Source of the DNA: Mesocentrotus franciscanus | Lineage: Eukaryota; Echinodermata; Echinoidea; Camarodonta; Strongylocentrotidae | Assembly (NCBI GenBank): GCA_037976565.1 | Contig: CP137666.1 | Location: 3,204,060 to 3,268,059, forward strand | Reading direction: 5' to 3' | Length of the DNA stretch: 64,000 nt | Shown: positions 27,101-42,000 of the stretch, in pieces | Layout: every line of letters begins with the position of its first letter | Numbering within the stretch: the stretch's first letter is position 1 | Notes under the pieces: generated by a model | Told to the model about the DNA's origin: nothing | The model's database searches: none | What the model saw: the letters and a program-made list of their open reading frames with translations, nothing else | Position numbers and translations under genes: made by a program

Positions 27101-30100
27101 GTTTTATTCTTTCCATATTTTCAGCCACACAAACCTCTCAGAGCATTGACTTATATGTGGCCTTTCACATTTGATTTCTAGACAATAGGGGGATAGGGAG
27201 ATACATATGTACCTCTAAAATATACACGTACATGTATGTGTAAATAAAAATAAAATAATATTAATGAGCATAAAATGAAGAAAACAAACCAAAACAAAAC
27301 AAATCCCTCAGAAAAACAAATAATCAGGCAAAGTAACATGCAGATGGAAAATGGTGTAAGTACGGACTAAAATAATTTGGAATACTAAATTCCCCCCTAA
27401 AACCAAGCAAACTAGAAATGAGAGTGAAAGAAAACAAATCATACATTGCATACTATGCAGGTTAATGTCTTCTACCTATGCTCATGCATATATGCTTTAT
27501 ATATTGGTTAACCTGCTACAAACCTGTTAAAACTTGTATTTACCGGTACTCATGATGGAATCATTAGATAAAGCAAGTATGTCATTATGTAGTGCACAGG
27601 AACTGTAACATGCAAGCTTAGTAATCTAAATTTGTACTGTCTACTAATGACAACAATTCAAATCAACCCCAAAGCACAGTGTATTTATAGCTGTATATCC
27701 ATGAATTTATTAAAAGTAACATAACTTACAAGGTTACATTTTTAGAGTAATTTTGTAAGATGTGCCAGTACTGCCTACCTCTTGTCTGTAATACATATCC
27801 AGGCCTTGACCAATTGATAAGCCGATTACTTCATGAAATCCATGAGTGATATCTGCACACCCTGATCAGTAATACCAGGAGGACAGACCTGAGGGTTGTG
27901 TTGATGAAGTTCACTTTCCCCTCCCCCGCACAGGTGATACAGAATGAATAGTAATAATAATAACCCAATGCATCTCTACCCAGTACTTACCAATTGAATG
28001 GAGATATCCAGGATTGTAAAGAAAGACATCCCAACACTGGTTGTTCTAAGATGGTAAACTATAACCCGACGGCAAAGTAATTTTGAAACAATATTCTCAT
28101 TGGCTGCCTAAAAAATGTCCGCTGCTTTCAAGTAGACCAGATCATCCATATCCGAGAACATGAATCATATCCTTTCGATTCCTTAGGTACCCTACAACCA
28201 GACTTCAGAGTCTCTGGAAACAATATACTCACTGGTTTTTCTAAGATGTCCACTGTTCTAGATGACATGGTTGACAAGATCATTCATTTACTCAAACATG
28301 AAGTCACATCCAAACCCTTCAAACAGACTGTGAGGTCTACAAGACACTATACTCACTTGCTGCTCTAAGATGTCCACTGCTCTCTGTGAGAGACATGGTT
28401 GACTACATTGTCCACTTCCTCAAACAAAAACATCCTAACCACATCTATGGTACCCTAAAACTCAATGGTTAAGTTTACAGCAGTATACTCACTGGCTGCT
28501 CTGAGATGTCCGCTGCTCTCGATGACATGGTTCACTAGATCTTCCATTTCCTCAAACATGAAGTCACATCCATCCCAGTTACACTCATAGACCTGGATTC
28601 CAACCTGCTCTGCGTTTCCTCCTTCCTTGTTTGCTGAATCCTTGTCCTTATCTTTGCTCTTCTTCTCTTCTCTCATCTTAGGAGGGCGGGTTGCTGCGAT
28701 ATGGGCTGCCATGTTTTCGAAGCGCTGCTTCTCCTTCTTGGACAGATTACGCCACTGCATGACCCCAAAATGGTTGAAATTAATTATTTTTACGCTGGTA
28801 ATTTCAAGTGCTCCCACTAGAAATGCTCTATGTTATGGTACATCAGATTAGTGTAAACTCTTTACATGATAAACTTACTGCCTCGGATAATCTTTTACTA
28901 ATTGAGAGTATTGACCTTGTACTTTGGGATCCATCGATAGCAAAAGACTGGTTAATTCATCCTTTGTAGATATGCTACAAAAAAACAAAAAACAAAAATC
29001 CAAATTTGTCACCTAGTTGCGACCTGTATCTATTTAACCCCCAATCATTTAACTTCCCATGCTATTATCTATGCTTTTATGTGCATTACAATGAAGCATC
29101 TCAAGAGAAAAAAACAGTGAACTAATTCAAGAACAGAATTTGTACTTCTCAGTTTAAATAGTAAACAAACCAAAATTAGACAGTTCTGAAATTGTGAAGA
29201 AAAGGTCTACATGTACATTGAATTAGCTAAAGCATAAATGTTAGTCTGTTGATTGATCTTACATCTTGGCCTATGCTCCTGCTAATGTCTCCAAATGTCA
29301 TATCTGGATTGTTCTTTCTACAAGCTGCACGATTCTCACTGGCAAACAAAATGAAAGCACTTGGATTCCGCACCATCTTAGACTGAAAATGGAAAGAAAA
29401 AACGAATTGGATAACATCATATTGATATGGGAAGATAAATCTATGAATATAGTACTGACTGTATCATATACAGCTTTTATAGCTTTCTTAGAGCAAACTT
29501 ACACTCACATGTCATCACCGTAATTTTCAACTAAATTTGCTCTTTATCAAAATTTTTAGAGACAAAAATTCTAGCATTACCAGTTCAATGTTTTCATGTT
29601 TTGTTATTAGTAAAACTGTATACTTGGGTGTATGGAGGGTTTGAACAGGGATATTCCTAATCCCAAATTCCATTAGGATGTCCTTTTGCTTGGTACACAG
29701 TACAAGAATGCGCTTGACCCTAGGAAATTCATTAAATGTAACTCCAGAAAGGCTAAAGAATACATGAAATGGTGTTAGAATCATCTAGTTTTACGGAGAA
29801 CATACATCTTCTCCTTTCTTTCTGCTGCTCTTTGGTGTGGATACACTGGAAGCAACTGAAGCTGAATCATCCATATCACCAAACTGCTCTGCTATTCAAG
29901 CAACATGGCTTCCTCTTCAGCTTTCTGAGAATCCTCTTCCTCCAGCTCCAAACTCATCTCCATCTCCATCTCTTCCTCCTCCTCCTTCTCTTCACTCTCT
30001 ATTTCTTCTCCATCTTCCTCTTCTTCTTCTTCTTCATCTTCTTCCTCCTCCTCTTCAAGCTGCTCCTGCAGGAGGGGAGAAGGCTCCTTGACGGGAGTGA

Positions 30101-33023
30101 TGGGTTTCTTGAAGAAGTAGATCTCATCGTCAATGACCTTGTTAGAGACATTATGTCGCTTGAGACCTTTGACCTTACGTGTGGACTGATCCATATCTTT
30201 GTACTGGGATTCGCACACGTACACATGCTTCTCAGCGAACTCGGTTGGCCGATCTAAAAAATGCAACAAAAGATACTTTAGATTGTCCACTGATCTATAT
30301 AATTACTTTACATCACTGAGCAATAATTTTAAATATGACTAATAGCTAAGATATGACAAGATGAACAAGATCATGAAAAGGTAAAATATCAAGCTGCAAT
30401 TTCTGTCCATTTAAAGGAAAAAAAAAAAATCAAATCTCAGCCAAAGCACGATAGTTGTATTAATAACAATTAATAATAAAGCAATGCTCCCTGAGGAGAG
30501 CTGTGATTGAAAAAAACATGAATATTTATAGGTATCCTCAGACAAAAGAAGATGGTATTATCTGTGTTTTCAATTTCATTTAATCTTTTCTTACAAACTT
30601 ACTTTTATCTAAGGTGCAGGTAAATCAAAATAAAGAAAAATCAAAGAAATACCAAAGTTGTTACTCACTACTGATGTAATCCTTGAAGAGCATCAGAGAG
30701 CACTTTCCAAGTATATGCACCATACCATAGGACTCTTCCACACAGCTGAGGAACACCTCATTCTGGTAGAACATCTTAGTAGGTGGATGGACCGTCTCTG
30801 ATGGGTGGATAAAGACTGGTCCAAAGAAGAATGTCTCACCACTGTCAAAGTAGGATGGAGAAAGAATGATTAGCAAGGACAGGTGCAGAAGGGGACAGGA
30901 TCCAAGAAGATATAGATTGAGATTGAAATTGAGTGTGACTGATACAGGCCCTTGGTAACATGGTAAGTTGCCCCCCTCTCCCCATATCAATTTGTTGACA
31001 TGTGTAGTTTGATTACTAGGTATATGAAGCACTAAACTCACAAATCTAAATAGCGCCAAGTTTCTTTTCTTCTAAAGAGCATTATGAGACGTAACCAGAA
31101 AAATAGAAAAAGGCATCATCTGGAGTGCTATTGAAAAAAAAGAACTAGTTTTTCTATGGTTATCTTCAGACACTAGCTGATGTCAATTGTTCATTGAATT
31201 TGAAGTATATAACTTGTAAGAAGTTGTCAAAACCACAATAAAGAAAAAGACCACACTCCATTTTCTCTAATTTCAAACTCATCATTACAGCACAAAATCA
31301 TCTATATTTTGCTTTTCTTGTATGCTCATTACTTTTGAATGTCCTAGATGAACATTTTTTTATTGCTTACGTTCCAATCTTCCATATCTTGTCCATCCTA
31401 CAGATATGAGGTCTGCCTTTGATAGTCTTGATGTAGACTGCATCTCCTAGCTTATAAAACACACCATTCCAACAGACCTGCTCATAATAAACCAAACCTC
31501 CATCACCAGCTCCTTCTTGGAGAACATCCTGTACATGATTACAACAAATAAAAGTAACAATTACATTATAATTTGTTGATCTAGCTAACTATTTTATGAT
31601 AAAGTGAGACCTGTATATAACAGCCATTCAATGAGATATGAAAAGTAACATTTGTAGACAAGTGTTTTTTCTACAGCAAGTTTGACTGTAGAAATAAAAC
31701 AACTAAGATGATTCTATGTACTGTTAACGAATCAACAATATTTAATGCTCGTTCAGAAATGACAAGGTAAACTGCCAGAAAATAAAAAGGCTCAGTATTT
31801 TTCTTGTAAATGTATGACAACTGAGCTCAGTGTTATGAGATACAGACAAAACCCTTAACACACTTTACGTCATCATAAAATAAAACACCACTTCATATTT
31901 GAACGAGGCCTAGCTTACAAAGGCAAAACCTTTAGTTATATTTCTTAGAATTCAAGCAAGTACATTGTGACATATGCACATCTGTATTTGGTGAAATCTT
32001 TGATAGGGAATAGACCTCATTTTATCCCTATCAAATGTCAAGATAATATTGTGAAATGCTCTGAAAGAATTGTAGACAGACTAGTGAACATTAATAACAA
32101 CATATCTGTGACCAGGCACCACAAAAAGTCACACAAAAATAGTTTTTAAGTTTAGGTCTGTTTCTAAAAGAGGAGATTCTCAGCTTTAAATGGTATATTA
32201 CTTATCACAATTGGATGTTCCCAACAGACTAATTAAGCACATCCTGTTCTTTTTTTCATCCAGGTATCAATGCAACAACTTCCTGTGTTTTAAAGTTGTA
32301 GGAGATCAAAATGAACTAGTAGTAAGGATCGTTAAGAAATTAAAACTGCTGCACGAAACTCAAGATTTGGACCAACGTATGTCTACAAAACACAGCCAAA
32401 AATAACCTTTTTTAAAAGATAGTTTGAAATTACAGAGAAGAGAGTATCCTCTTTCAAGAAAGGGTTAAAACTCAAATTTGACTATCCTGACCAAATACAA
32501 CTGTATCGAGCTCTAACTGAAAATCACACCGTGTGACTTTTGTTTGGTTTTGTGGTGCCTGATCACATATTTTCCAGGGTTCTCTACCTCTCTCTCCTTG
32601 TCAAAAGCTGGTAGGTTCTCAGATGTACTGAAAGCATCATGAGATTTGTCTGGTGGTGAGCCAGCAAACACTGATTCCACCCTCACTTTGGATAAAGGCT
32701 CGTCCCTGTTGATGATCTTAGTGGAGCTTGGAGGTACTGCCCAGATCTATGTAAAGATAGAAGATTTTGATAAAAGAAATTGTCATTGTGATATCTTACA
32801 CATTTAGAATATATACTGTAGTACGTTTTATTTCATATTTGCAAAATTTGAACCTATGAATCACGTGTAATAATTGGGAGAGGCATTTTGAATTTTGGCT
32901 CCGTAACATAAATGCAAGGTACTGGAAATATATAAAATTGACAATGAGCATAACGATTATATAGGAATTACAACCAAAAATTCATACATAAAAATATGTG
33001 TAGAAATATAATTCTTGACGACA

Positions 33024-33054
<31 letters not shown>

Positions 33055-36000
33055 TTTTAGGTAACACTCATCTCTTATATATTGCAATGACCTAGAATCA
33101 TATTATTCTTTTATCAAACAAAATTATATTGGAAAGAATGAAACATACATTTATTGTAATTGTATCAGTTTATTTATTAAATATAAACTAAACATACAAC
33201 CCAAGGGCTGAAATTGTTCAATTAACATAACGCATAAACTCTACCTTGATTTTCTTGAATGCCTTTGCCTTGGCCGAGTAGCGGGACTCACAAACAAACA
33301 CATCTTCTTCTTCAAAGCCCTCTGGTTTATGCTTGAAGTAATCCTTGACAAACATCACAAAGCATTTGCCTAGCACATGTTGTGAAATCTTCACTTTGTT
33401 GTAGTAGTCACTCTTGAAAACTTCCTGCAGTGTCAGAGTAATCATACAGAAAAGCATATAAATTCATTCCAACCAATACTGCAAACATCCAATTCCATTC
33501 GATATCCAAATCCCAAAATCATTATCATGCAGGGATGAGACAGAGAAATTACCCAAAAGGAGGAAGATTAAATGGGGGTCTGGGGGCAGCACCCTTTCCA
33601 CAGAAAACTTTAGAATGTATTCACGTAAAAGGATATGTTTTCCTTGCATTTAAATTCTAAATTTGAGAAATATTTGTTACCCCCATCTTGCTCAAAGGGA
33701 CTCTATAACATCGTTCAGATGAGAGAAAAATGCTGCTATGGTAGTAAGGTCAATGCTAGATGTACAATTAATGATAATCTTAAAATTTTAAAAATATATT
33801 TCCCCCTTCTTGAAATCGGCCGAGGAATCTCACCGCTGTGTATGGTACAAATTTTTCCAACTAGTGTATGTCAGTAGTATGAATGATACTTAATTTAATT
33901 TGTAGAGAGACAAAATAAATATATCTATATCTATTTCTCTTCAGGGTGGAAGTATCTATGTCACATGAGCTATCTTTGGCACATCCTTCACTGGAATGCT
34001 TTGAGGTAGGATATATTGTTTGCTGGAAACCAGAAGAGAATTTAATTAACGCCCTTCTGAAACTTACATTGTAAATAGCAATAGAAACCTTACATCACAA
34101 AATCATTTACAGTGCATCAGTACCATTATGATTTTTTAATTCCTGCATGCTTACATTGCTCATTTAAATGATATATTCCCATTACAGGATATATGTATGA
34201 TAATGTCAAGTCTTACCATTTCTAAGAACTTCCTTGTTGCAAGATGAAATGTCTCATTTGGTCTTAGAAACCAGTTACCATGTAGCATTGTCTCTCCATC
34301 AGCATCTCTCCACAGCTTCTCAATACATACTATGTGATTCTTCAGCTGCTTCTCACTGAAAAGACAAGAGTTAATGTGTGCTCATACTTTTAGCATGCTT
34401 GCGATTAATGTCATGTCTTCTGTACTCAAATCTATTATATGCCCTTACTAAGTTTTTTGTTCTTAAGTCTTTTATTTCTATTATTATGAATGCTTTTATT
34501 CTTATGAATGCTTTTATTCCGATTTTACACTGCAAAATGTAACAATTTTGTCTTAATAAGCAAACTTTAATAATTTCTTATAATGAAAAGTGATGGTTGA
34601 AGGTACATAAAATCAATATTTTTTACTCACCTGGGTTCGACATAGACAAAGTCCCCAATTCTGTAAGTGACTCCATTTACGACAAGTCCATCATCATTCT
34701 CCTAAAGACGACACAAGGCCAGGACAAACATGTCAAAAATTCACGTTGTGGCACACTTGAAAATTACAAGGGAACACCTTTATTGTTACAAATCAACATA
34801 TTTATTTGTATGCACTCCCCCTTTTCATTTCAATTGAAGCTAATAGGCAGACATCAGAAAAAGTGGATAAAATGAACTAAGTGTTAACATTTAATAAAAC
34901 TATAATCAACCTATAAATATAGGACTTAATAACATGTTACTAAATATAAGGAGATAATGATAACCATGCCATTACTTTATTTTAATTATTAGGATGAACA
35001 GTAAATAACAAAAAAACTTTGTCTTTTTCTTTACCACAAAATATCTTAAACATTACAAATAAATCACTTTGAGTATAAAAAGTTAATTAAATATTTCTTA
35101 CATTATCTTCTTTATCTCCCTCTGGTTTAACTTCAGGATGTTCTTCCATACTCATATCCTTCTTAGATTCATCTTCTTCTTTCTTCTCACTATCTTCTTT
35201 CATCTGAAATATTACCAACAGAAATTAATCAGGTTTCAAATTCTGTTTCAAAAATTAACAATCTTTATGCAAATAACTGGTATTTTATGGATGCATTGCT
35301 GGAAAATGTTCCATCTGTTTCTCTTTTAATCCATTATCTCCCCTCCAACCCACCTATAAGCGCACACATTTATTTCTCCTGTATGAATAAGTAGAAATAA
35401 AAACATAAGATAATATGTAGGATAACAACTATCAGCCTACCATTATCTATCTCTAAGACTGCTTTTGTGCCTTAATTAAGTATACATTAACATGCAAATA
35501 CTTTTCATTCTAGATCTAATTCTTCTTTGATACATTTCATTCATCTTTTGAGCGTCTTATCAGAAGTAGCAAAATCACTCTGATTGTACCATCAGTGTTC
35601 ATCTAGAGCTTATTTGTAACAGAAATATTTCTCCCTTTTTCTCAATCTTGGATTAGCTTATTTGCCATTCTACAAGTCCCTATCTCAATGAATTGAACAA
35701 GTAATGATGGTGCAAGCAGAAGGATATTTTTGTTAAAATCTCTTTCTCACCTCTTTAGGAATCTTTTCTCTCTTCTGAACATCCAATGCATTCTGTAGAT
35801 GACGATGTGTGTAGCTGAGGGCAGGAGAAAGAAGTATCTCTCCATTCTTACAGATCTCATCTCGAATTTGGATGAAGAAACGTTGCATCTCAATAGAGTC
35901 TTCATACACCTAGAAGACACAGAAAAACAAGTTGATTGTATGAATCTAAACCTACATGTAAACCAATATATGTGTACTTTGTTATTGGTAAATAACAGTC

Positions 36001-39000
36001 AAAACCAACAAAGATGATACTGCTAATAAAAACAAGGCATTTCACTGTTAATAATTGATTGTATGTAGCAATGCATGTAGCAATACAATTTTGAACTGAT
36101 GTTTCTGTGCTAACATAACAAAAATATTTTGCAATATCTTTAATACATGTAATGGCATTTCAATCTGTAAGTTATTTACAAAAAACTCATACCTCTCACA
36201 AATTCCAGTTTACAAACAATACATGTATGGCTCTGACAATACCCATCATTGTATAAATCTATCAAAGTCATTGAAGCATAAGTCGTACAACCTATAACGT
36301 AGATTGTCTTGGGGACTTGACTATTCATTATCTGATGTTACAAAAGGAATCCCCAAATGAAGTGTACCTGTGAGTCAGTTCTGCTGAGTTGTCTAGCCCT
36401 TTCTAGAACAAAGAAGATGTGATCTTGGAAGCAATCCAGTCGCCGGTAGCAACCACGGTCAAGGTAGCGACGAATAGTATCCAGATCAAGAGGTTTTCTG
36501 GATATACAATGAAAGGATAAATGAAAATAGTAAATTTGAGTTGTCCTTTCCTTCTCGGATAGATAAAGGTAAATTACACCTTGTATCTATCAAAACAAGA
36601 ACATTCAATCACAATCTTTACTTTTATTAAAGATGCTTTATCATTAGTGATGGCTACAAAAACATTCAGAGCATTTTCTCTTTAATTTCTTTGTCGACTG
36701 TCTCTGAAACATAATCATTCTTTCAGTTATCGTAATCATAATGAAACTGCAATTACTACCATGCCTGCAACTATAATTTCATCTGCTATTGAAACATTTA
36801 AGACGCTTCTGTTTATTTACATCTGCAAAACACACATGTAAACAAAACAATATCTACAGTAAAATGAAAGTAACTGCATAAATTATGAAATCAAGAGATA
36901 AGAGGCTGTCTTTTTGCCACTTCATGATATTCATAGGGTAGTAGTGAACTGAAACAACACAATAGTTTATTGAACATTTTTATTTAAAACTATTAACCAT
37001 GCTTACTTATGTAAGTTTGGATCATCCATTGTGGCATCCTTATCCACAGGTATCTCAGCCAGTGAGTCACTATAGCAACGCCCCTCCTCATCCTGGTGAT
37101 TGGCTACAGATACAAAGAGACTGGTGATAATTTCTCGGACCAATCCCTGGATGTCAGGGACTCCAGAGGTCTCATCTCCCATCAGCTCTGTTTTGGTTTG
37201 GAGGAGGATGCGCTGAAGAGTTAGGGCATCCTAGAATAGAAGGAAGAAATAACTTAAAGACTTAAAGATGAGCTTTAATCTGGAGGTATAAATATAAGTT
37301 GGCAATGCAATAATAGAAAGTTTTAATCACAATGCATACATATAGAATGCATTCAGGGGCGGTATTCTGAAAACTGCTTTATTTTAGTGAAAGGAATGTT
37401 GACCGTCATAACCGAAAAAAATTGCATGGAATTAACGCTTGTTGATGGCAATATGTCTCTCCAATGCTATTTGCATATGCAGCCAGCTCTGCACATGCTT
37501 GAATAAAAGACTTGTCATAATTCAGATTTATTTAGATTTGATCCATACAATAGTCCCACTACCACATATTCAGTGCCTAATATACAATTGACTGACAGAG
37601 AGAGTCTGTGCAATAATATAGAGAAATGCAAATCCAGAGAAATTAAATCATCATATTTCACATTTGTTTCATTAAATTGTACCTGACCTAATCCTTTCTG
37701 AAAATTGTATACTGCTTCCATCATGTAAATATATAACGAAATTGAAAACAAGAGGAAAAGTGACACGTCTATTGTTCCATTTTTAAAAAAAGACTGAAGG
37801 AAATGTAATTTAAATGGCTGACAACAGACAGAAAGCAGACCTTGTGCATACATACCTTGTAAATGAGCGAGTCTGGTTCATTGAACTTGCAGGCATTATC
37901 AAACATGAGCAGGAAATCATTGACCATGTCTTCCAGCTGATCATAGCCTCTAGATATAATCTTCTGTTGGATACGTTGCATGTCCATAGGACGCTTGATT
38001 ACCTGATAATATTCAGGATACTCCTGTATAGGAAAGGGTATATCATTTTCATCTTCATTATTGAATCAAATAAAAATGACATGGATAGAACACTTTAAGA
38101 ATCATCATGTATTCCTTTGGTTAATGGAATGAGTGAACACACTATCACAATCAATTTCATTTCTATGATAAGAAGATCTTCTATTGCAGGTTTAATGGAT
38201 GCCTGAAGATCTGAAGGTACTTTAGATACTCCTAGAGAGAGGATGTATCATCTATATCTGTATTGTAAAAACAAGACATCTCACAACCAGAAATGTTCAT
38301 GAATAGTGAACAGTAATTTTCAAGGCAAGAAACTTTTACATACTGCAAACCTTTCATGCATGTGAGAGTTTTTAGTTGCAGGATATATGGGTCTATAATG
38401 TAAAATCACATATACACTACATGTGAACAAGCAAATAATCACTGTACGTTATCCGTAATCGAACAAAAGATGCATCAAACTTCAAAATGAGACTGGAATC
38501 TCCCAATTCCACACGTACAACTCTAAACATCGTTGATGTTACTTACATTTTTAGATGGTAGTCTAATGAATGGGGGTGATAGTTCCCTTCCATGTTGATC
38601 AGTGTAGTTCTTGATAGCATTATAAAGCTCATTCAGCTTCTGAGCAAGAGGACTCAATGTCTTAGCTGGAGATCGTTTCACTGGGGTTCTCTTCTGACCG
38701 ATTGATTTGGGTGTACTACGACCACCATCGACTATCAAGCACAATGGAGAGAGAGAAAGGATATCAGGGTATTCAAATGTCATCTATATTATTTCATTTT
38801 ATATCAAGGCTATTAAGGGGAGGGGTGCTCAAGCAAATACATGTACTTAAACTGATAATAGCTTTTGAACTAAAAACACTGACTAGCATATTTTTGCACA
38901 TATCGCAATGTTTGTTCCAATAAGAAGTTCCCGGTGATAAAAAAAAAAGGATGCAATAACTTGGGCATCTGACTTAAGTATCTGAAATTTTCACAGATAT

Positions 39001-42000
39001 CTTTATGAAATTGCAAATCACGTGATACTGAGATAAAAAATACATTTCACTGAGAACATAAGCAAATTCACTGTTGCTTGTTTGCTAATCCTGCTCATAT
39101 TCAGTTGGGGTATGTTGTTACATTTTAGAAGATGTAGATTCTAATTTTTTTTTGTTTCAGTGCCAAAACTTCAAAAACCTGCTATGTTTCAGGATTACAA
39201 GAGATAAACACCATAAATATCGATGCTGGCATTTGCCCTTGTGGAAACCAAACCAGAGTCCTCAAAGAATTGTGAGGGTCTGATCTGAGAGAAATAAAAG
39301 GAGTGAAAGAATGCGTGGACTCTCATTGCAGCACTAGGTAACGAGCAGAAATCATAAGAATGTGTGGACTCTCATTGCAGCACTAGGTAACGAGCAGAAA
39401 TCATTGGTTTGCATGCCAGTGAATTTCTCTCCTTACCTGGCCCTGACGACAGACCAATTTCATTACACTTGTCTTTCAGGAGAGCCTCCAGCAGATTGGC
39501 ATCCTCATACACCATGGAGCCTTCCTCATTGTAGTGACGAGCGTTGTCAAACATCAAGGAAAAGTCCTTCATCACGGCTTCCTCCGTTTGGTACTGTCAA
39601 AAGAGCGAAAGTGAAAGAGAGCAATGAATAATAAATTGGTGTCTGTGAAGTTTTACACACCAAACAGTTAAAGAGAAGATTCATTGATTTTAAAAACTCA
39701 CTTTATTGTCATTATTGCATAGGTGACACTTTGATTGGACAAGGTTATCGAAATTTAATGCTTGGAAATATTCGCATTAATGATTATTATCAATTACAAA
39801 ATGCTTAAATACAGCCCCGGCATAGCACCTGAAAAGCTCTCCGATCGCTGCTGAGATGTGTGACATCACATGTTGAACATGATTTGCACAAGCAGACGAT
39901 GTCCCATGACATCTCACACATTTTCAGTGCCTGGTTTGTCATCTTTTCTTCAGTTATTTCTCTTACTTCACTACCGTCAGGCTAAATGTTTAATCTATTG
40001 CTTCACTCTAAACCCCGCGCATGGTATTATTTTGATGAAAAATGCAGCGATAAAAAAATTAAGGAATCCGTCGCTTGTAAACAAAATAAGACGCCATTGT
40101 ATCTTCAGCTGCTACACCGCGGTATGTTCGGCGTTTCAAGAGGGAACAAATGCCGTCATGCTATCATTCCGGGGGTCTTTTAATTTGAAAGTGTGGTTTC
40201 TTTGATTGTTCATTAACCTCTATCCTGCGTATTTAGTTAGCAGAATCGGTTTCATATCCTTTTTTGAATGGTGTAAAATTCCATCACATTTATATACACT
40301 AAACTCATTATAATTTGAGAAATAACAGCATTGCAATTATGTTCATTCTTTATGGGATGTCGTCTGCTTGGGCAGGATTGATTCATATTGTGACGGCATT
40401 AAAACATCGTTATTCTTCTGGCAAATCTCTCGCATATCCCGATGCTATGGAGGTGGTTTTATTTGTATTTTTTTAATACATTACCCGATATGTAGTTGAC
40501 CTAAAAACTTGTACGATGGCCATCTGTTAGCTGACCAGTTTCTAGTAATACGTTATTTGCCATTTTTGTGATTTTCTTTGAACCCGCACTTTAAAGTTGC
40601 AGAAAATTCTTTTCCATACAATATGTGACTAGGTACCACAATACCACCAACATTGTTCATGCTTATGGTATACCACTATTGATTTTGATTTTCAATCCAT
40701 TTGATACTCCCCAATCTCATTAATGTACTATGTGATACAAACACAATCACAATCACCATCACATTATCTAACCTTCCCACAAATTAACCATCGCTCACAA
40801 CAGTAAATAACAACCCTTTATCCTAACATTCTACAAACCTTTTCATTCTTAATGTTGCTTTCGATAGTCTTCATATCGATTGGTTCTGTAATAATGTGAT
40901 AGTAGTCTGGATACTCCTTCTTTGATGGCTTCTCCATGAAGAGAGTGATGGGGCTACGACCAGACTCCTCCTATACAGAAAAAATGAAAAATAGCATTCA
41001 TGACATACCCTTTTAAGCAGTTAGGCTACAAGTAATTTAAAGAGAATTGCGTCATACCTGGACAGAGATATGTCAATCCAGTGCAACTCGTTACCTGCTA
41101 TTCAAAGAAAGGTTCTTGTACCATAGGGCAGCTTTAGCAAAACTGTTTGTGATGCTACTTCAGGTAAAGGATAGAAGAGCAGTCTTACATCCAACAAAGA
41201 CTGTAATCTAATAATAACAATTACTGAGTGATCATGCTGTTCATTTTTGCTTATTGTCTATGCAAATAAAAGAACTTGTCACACCAGCGAACAAAGAAAT
41301 ATGGCACATAAAGATTTATACAACTACTGAACTGCATGCTAAAACAAGCAACTCTAAATTTGAGACTACATACCTTGTAATGCACCAGAGATAGATACAA
41401 GGCCATCAGCTTTGATTTCTGAGTGGATTCTGCATCTGACCGTCTCATCTTCCAGAGTGGCACTCCACTCCTTCGTCTTCTTCCTCCTTTTTCGCTCCCT
41501 TCATCCTCACTCTCATGTTCCTTCTGCGTATGAAAATTGTATACAAATCAATGCCTTGGTTACAGTAGGGTACATTTAGATCCATACGTATCTTAAATTG
41601 TGATATGTCAAAAGAGCAGATATTTAACAATGTTCAGTCACATTTCGCATAACAGGATCATTGTTTTTTTTTAGAGCATTATCCTTCATAGTTGAAACCT
41701 TTTATATCAATACATGTAACTGCATAAATTGATTTCAGGAATGTCAAATTTGTTTGAGATGATATGAAAGCAGAAAGCAAAAAAAATCTTTCCCCTTTGA
41801 GTACTGTCTGAGGCTGTACAATTTCCTTGTCACAAAGTTTATATAATTTTGTTTTTCAATTTCCACAACTAAAGTTAATTAAATTCCCCAAAATGAAAGA
41901 GATTGATTTATGAATTTTGTATTTGCATTTTCATTGTTCATGTTTAATATTTCTGGAACGATCTTAAAGCCTTTATAGCCTGTTTTGTACTTAATTGTCC

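Larger units (their letters stand above)
23590..28492 (-). other. Largest PBRM1 intron (about 4.9 kb)
   Basis: Intron between the two zinc-finger-coding regions. It holds a tRNA-derived SINE (26311-26595), an unexplained Cys-rich ORF (26648-26833) and decayed tandem copies of the zinc-finger exon end (28090-28480). The rest is AT-rich with no recognised gene. Confidence 0.7.

Noticed and set aside
29837..30257. Long Leu/Pro- or Phe/Leu-rich ORFs on the + strand
   Set aside because: They are antisense to the Glu-rich coding linker of PBRM1; codon GAA/GAG read in reverse gives Leu/Phe/Ser-rich shadows.
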